Part shown: positions 12,546 to 24,425 of the stretch, piece by piece
Layout: the number at the start of each line of letters is the position of its first letter
Position numbering within the stretch: position 1 is the stretch's first letter
Source of the DNA: Cristatella mucedo
Taxonomy: Eukaryota > Bryozoa > Phylactolaemata > Cristatellidae
Reading direction: 5' to 3'
Length of the DNA stretch: 64,000 bases
Assembly (NCBI GenBank): GCA_009760855.2
Contig: WPIO01000011.1
Span: forward strand, 3,194,001-3,258,000
The notes under the pieces: generated by a model
Databases searched by the model: none
Told to the model about the DNA's origin: nothing
The model's input: the letters and a program-made list of their open reading frames with translations, nothing else
Program-made: the position numbers and the translations under genes

Positions 12546-14705
12546 ATAATAATATAACTAATGATAGCTCATTTGCTTAGCGACCTCAGAGAGCTCAATC
12601 TCTTTCTAGGCACTTTATATATGCTGTAAAGGAAGCATGATCATACTGTCAGTAAGAGCATGCACCATGTCAACAAAGATAATTTGGTTAGAGGTGACAT
12701 GCACAGAGTTAGCATGCAAAGATGGTTGGTGGCAGCATGCAGTGTCAGTATGCATAAGCTCACAAAGAACGAATCACAAGGACCCACTAAATGCTGCAAC
12801 AAAAGGCGTTTTCAGCTTTTCTTTAAATCTCGTCAGTCGGGAGCGAGTTCCAGGCTTTGAGAGCATACGAACTAAAGGCACGGTCTCCAAAGGATTTGAC
12901 TTTCGTACGAGATTTAGCTGAAACGATTTGATTCAGAAAAATGGGTGGTACGATGCCTAGCCTGGTGGTGGAGTAGTTCTGATAGGTAGGCTGGAGCTAG
13001 AGAATGAAGAGACCTAAAAGAGAGTGACACAACCTTAAAGTCGAAGCACTGCTTGACTGGGAGCCAGTGCAGGTCGGCAAGAAGTAGTATGATGTGGCAA
13101 CTGCAATGCTCACGACAGACAAGTCTAGCTGCAGAGTTTTGTTGCCACTGTAAGCTCCTGATTGCACATAGCGGTAGACGAGGAAGCAGTGAGTTGCAGA
13201 AATCGAGATGGGATGTTACAAATGCAAGGACCCATTTAGACGTTGCATTCCTGCCTAATCAAGCCCCAATTTTAACAATATAATGTAGCTGAAAGTTAGC
13301 AGACTGTGGGGCTGATGTGATCCTCTAGTGCAAGGTCACTTTGGAACAGGACATTTAGATTTAGTGCAGATGTAACAGGAGATATGCTGACAGAGTCTAT
13401 TTTGAGCATTAAGCTTTCCAATTTCTAAGTTACACTTGGTTTGCCCATAGCTAGTTGGTTTTGTCGCCATTTAATTTGAGAGAGTTTGCTACCATCCATG
13501 TTCGGATGTCAGCAATACATGCAGCAAAGGTGTGTGGCGAATTCAACTAGCTGGGGGCTGTAAGTGATCAATGCAAAGGTACAACCGAGTATCATCTGCA
13601 TAGAAGTGAAAGCCTAGATTGTGCTTGGTGATCACATCGGCAAGACAGAGAGTATAAACTGTGAAAAGAAGCAGACCCAAAACAAAGCCCTGGGGTGCCA
13701 TGCCACATACTTCAGTGATTCCTCGGATGATCTTTGCCAGTTCACATCAATACTCTGGAGTCTTCCACTGAGATAGGACCTGGACCATTGCAGTGCAGTA
13801 CCAGTGAAGCTCAGGCGAGATGAGAGGCACTGGAGAAGAACTTGGTGATCGATAGTATCAAACGCTGACGAAAGATCAAGCAAAAGAAGCAGACAGGCTT
13901 TACCTAAGTCTGCATCCCTGAGAAGGTCCTTGAAAAACCAAAGCAATGCTGACTCTGCTTCGTGATTATCTTTCAAACCAGACTGGAACTGGTTTGCTAG
14001 GTCTAAAGTTGTAATATAAGAGTTCAGCTAATCTGTCACAACTCGTTTCAGTGTCTTTAATAGCAATTATAAAAGGGAGACTGAGACGAAGCTGCTCATG
14101 TTTTCTTGGTCTAGTGTTGCTTTCTTAATTAGTAGCCTAACTACAGCTTGTTTGCAAGGTTCAGGGACATGCCGTGAGGCTAAGGACATATTTATAATGT
14201 TTGCTAGGCATGGCAGCAGCAGATCTATGTATCACAGAAGTAGGACCGTGAGAATAGGGTTTACAGGACTAGTAGCCTTCTTTTGATTGGACGATGAATT
14301 TCAGGATAAGGTCACTCGTGGCCTCCTTCTATATAGACATCGAGGTGCTGCACTGAATTGAGGGAGGGGAGTCCTGTGGGGTGTGTTATTGAGGGACGGG
14401 ATCCAGAAGGGATGATGCTACCTTAGGAATGGACTCTCTGATCTTGTCTATCTTGCAGACTAAGTAGCTAGAGAAGCGATAGGCTAGGTCACCACAAGGA
14501 TCACTAGGCAAGGAGCTGACCAGAGAGCAGTTAAGGAGATGGTTTATGGTAGACATCAGCCATTTAAGGATGGTGCATTCAACAATATTTCTTTATACAA
14601 ACCAGACTTAACCTCAGCTAAGACTGATTGATATGATCTCAAGTAGTCCTCATATGCCTAACGATGGACAGTCAGTCCTGATCTTGTGTATGCTTTTTCA
14701 AGCTT
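12546..14705 (-). mobile_element. 2.2-kb LINE-B copy
   Basis: One of the longest LINE copies here, on the minus strand. From its 3' end at 12546 it runs through the 3' UTR, the C-terminal domain, the RT core (minus-strand residues CLLLLLDLSSAFDTIDHQVLL, GRLQSIDVNWQRSSE) and upstream RT codons. It ends at about 14705 opposite the codons KLEKAYKRSG of the LINE-A pol. Frameshifts and stops are frequent. At the position where other copies carry TAG, this copy has CAG (13757-13755). Confidence 0.9.
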
Positions 14706-14832
14706 ATAATAAAAATAATGCATTTGATGTAGCTAAGAGAACTGAGAGACTTAAAGAGAACCCTGAGAGTACCCTAAGAGAACTCAAATCTTTTTCTAGG
14801 CACTTTACATTTGCTGTAACTAAGCTTGTGCT
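14706..14832 (-). mobile_element. LINE 3' end fragment
   Basis: AAT-like tail followed by antisense LINE 3' end (AACTCAAATC, TTTCTAGGCACTTTACATTTGC). It is placed directly against the broken 5' end of the LINE-B copy at 12546-14705. Confidence 0.8.
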
Positions 14833-14924
14833 TATTTAGACCTAGCTGGTTTAATGTTTGCAGTAACTCAGCTGTGCCCCTCTCAGACAGTGCATCTCGA
14901 CAACTGTGCTGAGCACTTCTTCAG

Positions 14925-15090
14925 GAATGATCAAGGTTTGAGACATCCGGTACCGAGCATAAGCTGACTTAGATGACACCTTTGGGACTGTGAGAGAAAT
15001 CGATAGTGCAGCTGATGCCAGAAAACAAGCCAACTACATACAAAACTACTATAGAAATCCAGGCAAATACCTGAAATGCCAAAAAACCTG
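14925..15090. repeat. Possible dispersed repeat R1, copy 2
   Basis: Resembles 10540-10745 at both ends (GATCAAGGTTTGAGACATC; GAAATGCCAAAAAACCTGG). Class unknown. Confidence 0.45.
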
Positions 15091-15094
15091 GTGA

Positions 15095-15262
15095 TGCGAT
15101 TTGACAGCCTCTTTTTGTACAGCGACAGAAGAGCCTTTACGGCTATCATTACTGCTTGCAGCAGTGATGATAACGAATCACCCACCGAAGGATTGGAACC
15201 CACAACCTCAGGATCCAGGTTGTGAAGAGCAACCACCTTACCTAGTGTGCCGTCATGGCTCA
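15095..15262 (-). mobile_element. SINE-1 copy
   Basis: Complete-looking minus-strand SINE-1: tail side at the left (TTTGACAGCCTCTTTTTGTA), the inverted B-box GATTGGAACCCAC in the middle, and the A-box side CTTACCTAGTGTGCC at the right. Confidence 0.85.
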
Positions 15263-15357
15263 CCAATGCTACTCACATCACAGCTCACTAATGCTACGTC
15301 CATGCTACTCACTTCCATGACTGGCTTCATGTCTCACCTACGTCTTTCTCTTTCTGC

Positions 15358-15485
15358 TTTAATAATAATAATAATAGGAATAATACATTTGTATAGCACC
15401 CTCAGAGAACTGAATCTCTTTTTGAGAATCTCACAAAGACTTTACAGACAGCACGATGAAATGATGAGTGGTAGCATGCACAACG
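15358..15485 (-). mobile_element. LINE-B 3' end
   Basis: An AAT tail followed by antisense ATACATTTGTATAGCACCCT and CAGAGAACTGAATCTCTTTT. Truncated after about 125 bp. Confidence 0.8.
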
Positions 15486-17390
15486 TCATCAAGTATGAGA
15501 TGGAGTCTGTAGGCTATCGTGTGTGCACTGAAAGTCACTTTGGCTTTCATTACAATACAAAAAATTCCCCAGCGTAACAACCACCTGGTCGGTGTGTCTT
15601 TGTTGAGCTATAGGCAAAGATGCAGGTACATGCATAATCAATACATGCAACTATATGAAAGTTAGGCATCGATGTGGCACCACTCAGTAATAGGGGGCTG
15701 ATGGTGGAGTTAGCGCACTCAGGTAACTGCCTGAAATAGTCACTAAGGTTGTGGAGGCATTTGCACAATCCACTACCATTTCTGATAGGATGTGCCTCCA
15801 CAATGGCTAGATCGGCCATGGTAGAAAACCAGATCATTTTGACACCGAGTGAAGCTGCTCCAAGTTCGACTGAGACCACTTGAGGTACAAGCCAAAGCCT
15901 AAGTACCTATAACCGTATGTGCTGTTTACAAGAGCCTGCCTAGAACGCACGACATTCGAACGTTGCCATCTAAACTCCAAAACTACTTGGCAAAAGCAAC
16001 CAAGCTCCACCAGAGCCAGAACGTGTCGCCAGACTTTCGCCCAGTACAGCCCCAGTGGCCTGTCCTGAGATTGTCCTTGGGGGGTGTGGTAAAACGAATT
16101 CAACAAGTTAGGAGTAGCCCAGATCGAGGACGCTTTTTGCTTTCGCCAAGCTTGGACAGTGAAGCTGCACCGAGCAAGTGACGAGGGATGATGGCAGTTG
16201 ATGGCAGCCACCCTTCTGGGCATGGACTGGCCAACTGAAAGGCTGCTGGGAGAGGGATGCTCAGGACGGACAGAGAAAAAAACGATAAGGAAGCGTGGTC
16301 CGTTTGCATAATCAGAGAGAGCTCAAATCACAAATGATGACCGTAGAATGTAAAAATGAGACAATAACGAACCTAAACCAGCTGATCACTTGTTCAGCTA
16401 CAATAGCCATCATAGTGCTAAACTTGCTTCTATGGTGCCAGTTATCAGCACTGCTGAACTTTCATCTTTCATTATACAAATTAGCACCACGGCTTGCAAA
16501 TTGATGCCAACCCGAGAGAGCCTGCAAGCAAGTCCAGTCCACAGCTGACCGCATGACCTGCAGACACCGAGCTGCTCTTGCAAAATAGGTAGCGGACTAA
16601 GTTTAGGAGTCCTGCAAACCTGGAGAAATCGCTTGTAAAATTGCTCATGACCACAGCGGACTGGATAATTCCACCGAAAGTGCAGGATTACTATAAATCT
16701 GGGCAGGATTACCAAGTAGTTCCCGGGGTCAGCAAGTAGCTCATTTAGAGCATCACTGGGGTTTTGCTACTGCTGCCCTTCAGACTGTGTCAAGTGAACG
16801 GCTAGTGGTGACGGGGAGGAGAGGAGGAGGTCGGAGATACTGGAGCTGCTGCTGCCAACCGAGGAGCAGCAGTGATGGCGACCAGAGTAGTACCAGAAAA
16901 GGAAGGAAGGTTCGTTCCACTGACTTCATGAAACGATCACTATAAATCTCAAGGGAAAAAAAGAAGGGCGATAATGCCGGCACGATGTGCAACATTGGCA
17001 ATAATGTGCATAAAAGAATGGGAGCCTGTAGCACGAAGGTAACACAGCTCGACATAAGATGGATGATGGATCGCGATGGCAGCTGAAATCTGTAGCAAGG
17101 TCTTCACGACGATTTAGAGATACGCACACTTACCACTATTAGCATTGAGATTGCTGTGCTTGATTGTGCACATCACCCACCGCATCAGCAATTACTCCTA
17201 GTCGGCACATTGGCCGGAAGTTGCAGAACCTCAGCTAGCATGTAGGCCCTAATGCTGCAGGAGCATGCCGGTATGTTTGGTGTGGTATATAAATAAAAGC
17301 GAGTGGAACTCAGTGCTGAAAGTTTGACTGCAGCGATAGAGAAAACATACGCGGACACGCTTGACGGCTCAAGGAATCATGCATACATAC
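15486..17390. other. Unannotated stretch, probable start of GTDC1 intron 4
   Basis: Follows the donor of GTDC1 exon 4 on the minus strand. Overlapping small frames have no recognisable domain. The next expected exon, carrying the second glutamate of the EX7E motif and the Cys-Gly-Cys stretch that follows in relatives, was looked for by eye here and down to base 1 and not found. Confidence 0.5.
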
Positions 17391-17535
17391 ATGGCAACGC
17401 CGAAGAACTCGTGCTTTGCTGTCGAAACCACGACATCGGCCTGTCGAAGAACTGCGTAGTAGGCGTCTTTGTCAGTGAGAAAGCCCCAGTGCACGACGTG
17501 CTGGGCGAGTCTTGCACGTGCTTCGGCAAAGACGG
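17391..17535 (-). CDS. GTDC1/QTMAN exon 4
   Basis: A 145-bp exon with acceptor CTCTTGCAG before 17535 and donor GTATGT at 17390-17385. It enters in phase 1 (completing an Ala codon with exon 3) and leaves in phase 2. It encodes [27 protein letters not shown] and [17 protein letters not shown]. This is the C-terminal nucleotide-sugar-binding half of a GT4 glycosyltransferase. The conserved [12 protein letters not shown] run contains the first glutamate of the EX7E motif, and the exon ends inside the Met codon before the second. The upstream intron is about 8.96 kb. Identification rests on recognised similarity to animal GTDC1. Confidence 0.92.
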
Positions 17536-18468
17536 CTGCAAGAGCAAGTGAGCATTTTCGGCACACAAGCGTGATCGTGCAGGGCAAGCTCCAAATCCGA
17601 GAGCCGAGGCCGCGAGGATGCAGGGAGCACCGTTCGGCCTTCTGGCCCTGGCTCGCACAAGGCGGACACTGCCGAGAGCAGCAGATCTCGAAAAGCTCGA
17701 TGCACTCTTAGCTCTCAGCTAAGCGATGCTCGATGGCTCGGAAAAACTGCACGACTAGCTAAGGAAGAGTAGCTACGCAGCAGGCAGTGAATCGAGGAAG
17801 AAGCGATGGAAAAATAGACACGGCACAAAGATATAATAATAGAAATATACTAAACATAATATAATAGAATATAATAGAAATATATAATATAATAAAAAAT
17901 AGACAGGCACCTATGCCTCATCAACGGATGATTACGGGAGCCGGAAGTCGTGTGTGACCTGGTAGAACAAGGTTAAGAATGCTGCAAAATGTGAAAAGAA
18001 AAGACAATTATCGAGCAAGAACAGCAAAACATGAAGGTAACATGAGAGAGGGAGAGAGAGGAGAGAGGGGAGAGAGGAGAATAGCCCACGGTAGATGACA
18101 GCAGATGCAGGCCGGCAGGGAGTAATTGAAATAATGAAGAGCGGAAAGGTGGACAGATGTGGGAGGGCAGCGGCAGCAGTTAAACATGGGCACTAGCCAG
18201 GAAGTGAATGCAGGTGCTTATTTACGCATCCTCGTCTTTGAGTCTGTATGAGCTGCTTAGAGACTTCACATGAGATTTAATAGGATCACGCAGGATAAGA
18301 TTAATTGGAGAGACAAATTGCAAAAAAATCGTTGCTTTCAGAAATGCAAAATGTGGATGCGATTAGCCAATGTGAGACTTAACATATGAGCGCCACTGGC
18401 CTTGACCTGTGAGATACAGACCAGTATGGAACACGTGGCAGCAGAGCTGCTGGCAGAGGGTCGACTAT

Positions 18469-18502
18469 ACTGGTAATTGATAGACACTGGTAATTGAGAG
18501 AC
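18469..18502. repeat. 17-bp tandem duplication
   Basis: Two adjacent units, ACTGGTAATTGATAGAC and ACTGGTAATTGAGAGAC, differing at one base. Confidence 0.9.
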
Positions 18503-19060
18503 AGTGTGCTGCAAGCGCAGCTCCCCCTTCCCTCCCCCTCCCCCTTGCCGCCACCGGCGAAGCAGCTAAGCTGCAGCGCCGCAGCTGAGCAGGCGTTTGT
18601 GCATTTGTGCACGGTTGGCAACCCAGCGTTGCGGAATATGCAGCAGTGAGGAGGAGCCGACGATGAAGGCGAAGCTAAGGGGTGGCTGGCCCTGGCTGGT
18701 GCAAGCGGTGCTTGAGATGCTTATATGCCTCAACTTATATACCCCCCACATGCCCTGCATTTGAGGGTAGATGATTTTTGGAGTTTCCCATTAAACTCTT
18801 TTACTAAGCACACGACGCCTCGTAGTATTGTAGACTGAGCGCTGCTGCACAATTGCTTAATGTCTTGACACGATTCTTGAATTAGCTCGGACTAGAGGGC
18901 TGCAAGACTTCCTTAAATGAGTTTGTATTGAGACGAAAGCTGCTCAATAGGACGGGTCGATGCTCGAACATTTCCAACCTTTGAGAGCTAGTTTTAACTC
19001 CTCACGTGTTAGCTTCTTACTGAATCAGCAGCAAATGTATTAATAAAAATAGATACGAAT

Positions 19061-19062
19061 AT

Positions 19063-19146
<84 letters not shown>

Positions 19147-19211
19147 TGTGTTTGTGTGTGTGATATTATTGAATATAATATAAATATAAAATACATTATA
19201 TAAATCATATG

Positions 19212-19246
<35 letters not shown>
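19061..19246. repeat. (AT)n(GT)n microsatellite cluster
   Basis: AT tract from about 19061, GT tract from about 19085 to 19162, an AT-rich spacer, and a second pure AT tract at about 19213-19246. Confidence 0.95.
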
Positions 19247-19250
<4 letters not shown>

Positions 19251-21626
19251 TATGTCTAGTATATATGTATAATATCGATAGTAACTAACTTATTGATAGG
19301 CACGAATTATATACAAGTATACAAGCTTCAAGTTTACGACTCAGTAAAGTATTGCCGTTTGCTACATTCTTGCTGACTCTTTCACAGAGACTGTTAAGTA
19401 ATCTCTTTTTTCTTCTCTAACTGGGATTTCATTTTCAATGCTTTAAATTAGCCCTTTCCATCATGCAGATTGTTACATGTCGTTCTGCATAGATTTAGAC
19501 CTCGCCAAGCTGAATTTTGCTTCGTTGTGAATTTACATGTGTCTCCTCTGCTCGGGTAGCAGATGGCCCGAGGCATGCAGAATTGACCTGACTCATTTTT
19601 CCCAAGCACAAGCATGGCAGCTGAAAGAGAAAAAGTTAGCCAACTTTTTCTAATGATTATTCAAGGTCTGAAACATCGAGCGACCTAGTCACTTCAATAA
19701 GCATTGCTTACTAGAGCTAAATCCTGCATCTCTCTCGATAACAGCAAAACGTGATGCAGCAGTCGGCCTTCTTAAACTTGCAAAAATAACTCTGGCTGGA
19801 TGCTGCCAAGCTCTGTTTTTACGGGAGGTTGGTTTTTTTTAATGTGGCTACCCTTTTTTATTGGACTGGGCTAGAGCAGGTTAGAGGTCGGCCATCGGAC
19901 AGGGAGCCAGAGTCAGAGTCTCCAGAGGGCCACTGCCGAGCTTCGAGGAGAACTATAAAAGGTGATGCAAGAGCCACATCAAGAGAGAAAGTGAGTGCTG
20001 CCTCCAGCTCCCCAGCTCGATCGGTTTGATCAAGAGTGCTGTAGCCCTTCTGTGGACACTCTGTTTAAGGAACTGCCAAAAAACAGTAATATTTTTTAAA
20101 CCAGCTCTACAGGGACAGGTACCGACCGTATCAAGTCGGCTACGGAGCAAAAAAAAACATTCGGTCGCATCACTGCTGGTCACTCTTGCCTCGTGCCGTC
20201 AGGTGGCCAGAGGAGCAACAAATTTCCAATAAGCTGCAACCCCTCCCCCCAGGTAAGCGCTACCAATCGCGGCTTCCTATTAGTGATTCCATTGTTTTCA
20301 TGCAAATTTATGGGGAGTCGGTGAACACTACTAGTCATTAATAATTACTATTTTTTACTTGTCTATATCATTGCAAAATATTGCAAGCAGCAGATATCAA
20401 CAGCAATTTTTTCAAGTGCAATTTCAAGAGCGCACTTCTGCGTGTGAATTGAACTCACGTCAAGAATGCATTTCTCGCTCGGACTTGGACGGACGGCACA
20501 GTAACAGGGTCACGAACTTATGTAGCCCATGACATCAAATCATCTCAAGGCTGGAGCAGCATGTAATGGCCAAGACACCCGACGAACCATTCAATGCGGT
20601 CCATGTGGTGGCAGGCCAGTGGGCCCACAGGCCTACAAAACTTCTCTGCGGTAAAGGAGTCTGCATCCAGGCACACTTCACCAGGGACTTCCGATAGAGG
20701 ACCACGAAAGATCAAAGCTAAGCTCCTGGGAGAAAATGCCTGGCCCTGGAACTTGATGTTTGGGATGCAAAAACAAGAGCTCATTCAGCAAATGCTTGGT
20801 GCAATTATCAAGAAATTGGTACGCAAAATGTGAGGATTAGCCAGCACATTATCCCAAATCAATGCACGAGCCATCTGATTTTACGTACGGTTTAGAGACA
20901 AGTAAACGATCAGTGATAAAGAATCGAATCATTTTGTCCTGACTAATGGATGTGTACACACACTCCCACACCATCATCCCCACGTGCTAGGGCAGATCCA
21001 CACTTCTCCAAATTGTCACAATTATCCAAAGCATGATGCATGTGTGCAGTGTGGATGCCAGCCTGGGTAACAGTACGGTCAGAATGGTAGAAGCCTTACA
21101 AATTAAATCAAGGTACCCGCTAGCATCAGCTTTGACTGCAATGCCTGTACTTGCCCGAAGGCACGAACCTTAAAAGCAAACCGGATCAATGCCCCAGCCG
21201 GAAGCCCTTCCTATTAGGCCTTGTTTTGCTATCACGTGAAAAGATAAACATTCTAATTTCCCCTCATTCAAAAGCTGTTTCTACCAGATGCTCCGCCTCA
21301 CGAGCTGCCGCTGCTGCTTTCACCTCGGGCACTACAGCTGATCTACATCAAGTTTCTTCCAACCTCTAGCTCAGGTCCAACCGTGCCGAGCATTTCGTAG
21401 TGGTGCTGCTCACGCACCCTTGCCGGCGATCAGACATGTCGGGACTTTTTCAAGAAACTCGTGTTTTTCATTGTCACAATTCCCTTGCTGCTCGATCGTT
21501 ATCGATAAACCAGGATACATGATCAATTGACACACTCAGAATGAGTTCGCCTGAGCGCATCTTAAACCTTTGAAACTGTTCTGAAGAAACAAATTCACTA
21601 GAATGCACTTACTACTTTATCGTACG

Positions 21627-22160
21627 ATCATTCAAGGTTTTGTCAATCACTTTTGGGTCACTTCATTCTTTGGCTCCAGCCTATCTCTCAGATCTACTCC
21701 CCAACCAGGCCAAGCATCGTACCACCTGCTTTTCGGAATCCAACAGTTTACCAATACCTCGTATAAACCTCAAATCCTTTGGAGACCGTGCATTTATTTC
21801 GTATGCTCCCAAAGCCTGGAACTCCCTCCCGACCTGCGTCAGAACATCCCCTGACCTGACCACATTTAAAAGAAACTTAAAAACACACCTGTTTAGGACA
21901 GCATTTAGTGGGTCCCTGTGATTGGTCCTTGATGTGCTTATGCGTGCTGACACTGTGCATGCTGCCACTAACCACATTTGCATGCTGACCCTGTACATGT
22001 CACCCCTAACCATGTTATTCATGTTGTTTATCAAGCATGATATTACTCATAATTCAATCGTGTTTCCCTCTGCAGCAAATGTAAAGCGCCTAGAAAGAGA
22101 TTGAGTTCTCTGAGGGCACTTTATCAAGTGCATTATTATTATTATTATTATTATTATTCA
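21627..22160 (+). mobile_element. 5'-truncated LINE-A copy with ATT tail
   Basis: A clean 3' portion of LINE-A. The last ~94 pol codons (SLHSLAPAYLSDLLPNQAKH to TAFSGSL then TGA) are open without frameshift. The full 3' UTR follows, ending GGGCACTTTATCAAGTGCAT and about eight ATT units. It lies in GTDC1 intron 3 in the opposite orientation. High similarity to 43900-44420 suggests a fairly young insertion. Confidence 0.93.
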
Positions 22161-22669
22161 TTATATGATCTATAGGTAGAACCATCTAATTAGTATGCAT
22201 GCGAGGTTGCCATAAATATAACGGTGTTCTCATTAAATTCAGCAGCATAGGAACAGTTATCTTGGTCTCGTGATTGAGAGAGCATATCATACACCCTTAG
22301 TGCAACATCAGTAAGGGTCGGCTGATTCAACAAAACTGGCTGGAGAATCGCCATTGCCACGCGGTCCTCCCTCAATTTCAAACCGCTTGCAGTCCCCTCG
22401 ATGCAAATCTCTAGCTTTGAGTCCCTCCAACAGCAGGCTGCCAACTGCGGCAGTAACCTATTTTCCCAGCTCACTTAGTAGCAAACCTGAATGTCTGGCA
22501 CAATGATGAAAAGAGAGAAGCATTGAGCAGGGCAGTCGAGGAAGTAAGGAGAACGATAGTAGTAGTTAAGAGCATCTGAAACAAAAGTATTTGATTGATA
22601 GCTGAGAGCCAGGCAGTATCGATGCACAAGAATGGCAGAACATGGCTCCACAGGCCTGCAGAAGGAAAA

Positions 22670-23080
22670 CGTCTTAAGACACTGGAACGATTAGTATCAG
22701 GCCAGGCTACCTCTTATGCCAAAACTTTCAGACATAGCAGGTGCACGTAAGTCCCATTCAGGTTTTAGAGCAAGTCACTAGACAGACCCAGCACTTTGAT
22801 GAGTGTATAACATTCGTCTAAGGAGTGTTGACTAAGTCAGTCTCTCTGGTGCTAGTACTACTGGATCTCGAGGCAGCTCTTGATACGAACAATTGATCAA
22901 CTATTTTATTGAGCGCTTGCCGTCTTACCTAAACATCACATGCTCTGCCTCGAGAATGGTATGGGTCTTTTCTCAATGAGAAATTTCTGTATACGTCGAT
23001 GGCCAACGGTCATCCAGCAAGCCACTAAAACGGATCTCTGTTAGGTCCGCTGTGAGACCAGTTCAAGAGAAAGTTGAAAG
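22670..23080 (+). mobile_element. Decayed LINE RT fragment
   Basis: Plus-strand similarity to the RT core: LVLVLLDLEAALDT corresponds to the motif A block (LLVLLDLSAAFDT) of the intact copy, with weaker matches to the preceding QSGF/HSTES block. Many frameshifts; no 3' end. Confidence 0.65.
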
Positions 23081-24339
23081 AGCAAATTGAATAATATGAC
23101 CTGCCGTACTCATGCATGAGAGCAATAGCAATCTCGGAATGATCATTAGTTGCCTTCGTGATTTCGCCCCTTCCTTTGCTGCTTGATAGGTGACCCACGT
23201 ATCAAAGCTCAAAACGTCAGTTTATGCATGATAGCAATATCTTCTCGACATCTTCCATCTGCAAGCAATGGTTGTCCAGTCGTCGAGAAAGTTTGCTTTC
23301 GGGTCCTTTTCGCATCGGCAAAATTCCATTGCATTGCAAGTCTCCCTTTAGCAGGTAAGCTGTTGCCGAAAATGGCAAGATAAGCCTTGTATGTCTGAAC
23401 ACAGGCTACATTTGACAAAAGCAGCAAGTCCTGTGCTTCATTGCCACGAGCTGGCCTTACAGATAGTCAAGGGTATACCAAGATTGGGGTCGACACGAAC
23501 AAGATGGATCGTCCTCAATAGAAACAAACTAACACGGGCATCTAGTACTTGCGTGCTATATATCCCAGCTCGTGTGCTGCCATATGTGTAGGAGAAAACT
23601 GACAGTGGAGTACATTCTGTACATGCCTCAAATGCTGATGGCTTAGGTCATCCATTGGAAAAATTAAAACAGATCTGTGCAAACAAAGGCAAGCACATCC
23701 TAAAGGAGACAGACCTACTGTTGCACTAGGTAATACAATTTTTGTGCATGGGCAGTTATGTCTTATTTTGCAGGATCTTGTGCCTCAAAAAACACATCGT
23801 TGATACCAATTCCCACATTATAAGCTTATGTAACCAAGACAGTGATGCATTTGAAATTAGCTCTTATTTCGCATAAAAACTAGGCGAATTCATGTTGCTG
23901 AATCGTTTGGATCACATTTGGTCCATTGAAAAAAGAAGCCAGAATTAACATGTATTTACACTAAAGTTATACCAAAAGACCAGAAAATATTTAAAAGTAT
24001 TTTTCGGGATTTACTGCTACACTGTAAACCACTGCTACAAACCAGCTACATGATGTAGTCTGCCACCATGTTTTTATTATAATGTCATTGATAGTGCCAT
24101 TCAAAAGTCCACTAAATCATAGTGGAAACGTTCGCTTTGCTTCTCTGAGTAAGCACCCATGTTCTGCTTTAAATAATCACGATGAGCATCAAAGATAAGG
24201 TCCTCCTGCAGCTCATTGGGCAGTAGTTCTTCAGCATAGTCAAACCCTCTTTACATATTATTCCACCTCGTGACTGCCTAAGAAGCTCTGGAACCACTGT
24301 AACAAAGCTGCTCCAAACTGCTTTCTTCTATATAATTCC

Positions 24340-24425
24340 TTCGTATAGTGCCCAAGGCTCGACCCCACGACCTCGGCCAGACCTTGGTCGGGGCGAGTAC
24401 CTTAGCCAAATGGCCATATTTTTCC
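24340..24425 (-). mobile_element. SINE-2 tRNA-like head fragment
   Basis: Antisense words GGCTCGACCCCACGACCTCG and GGGGCGAGTACCTTAGCC match the B-box and A-box parts of SINE-2. Confidence 0.6.
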
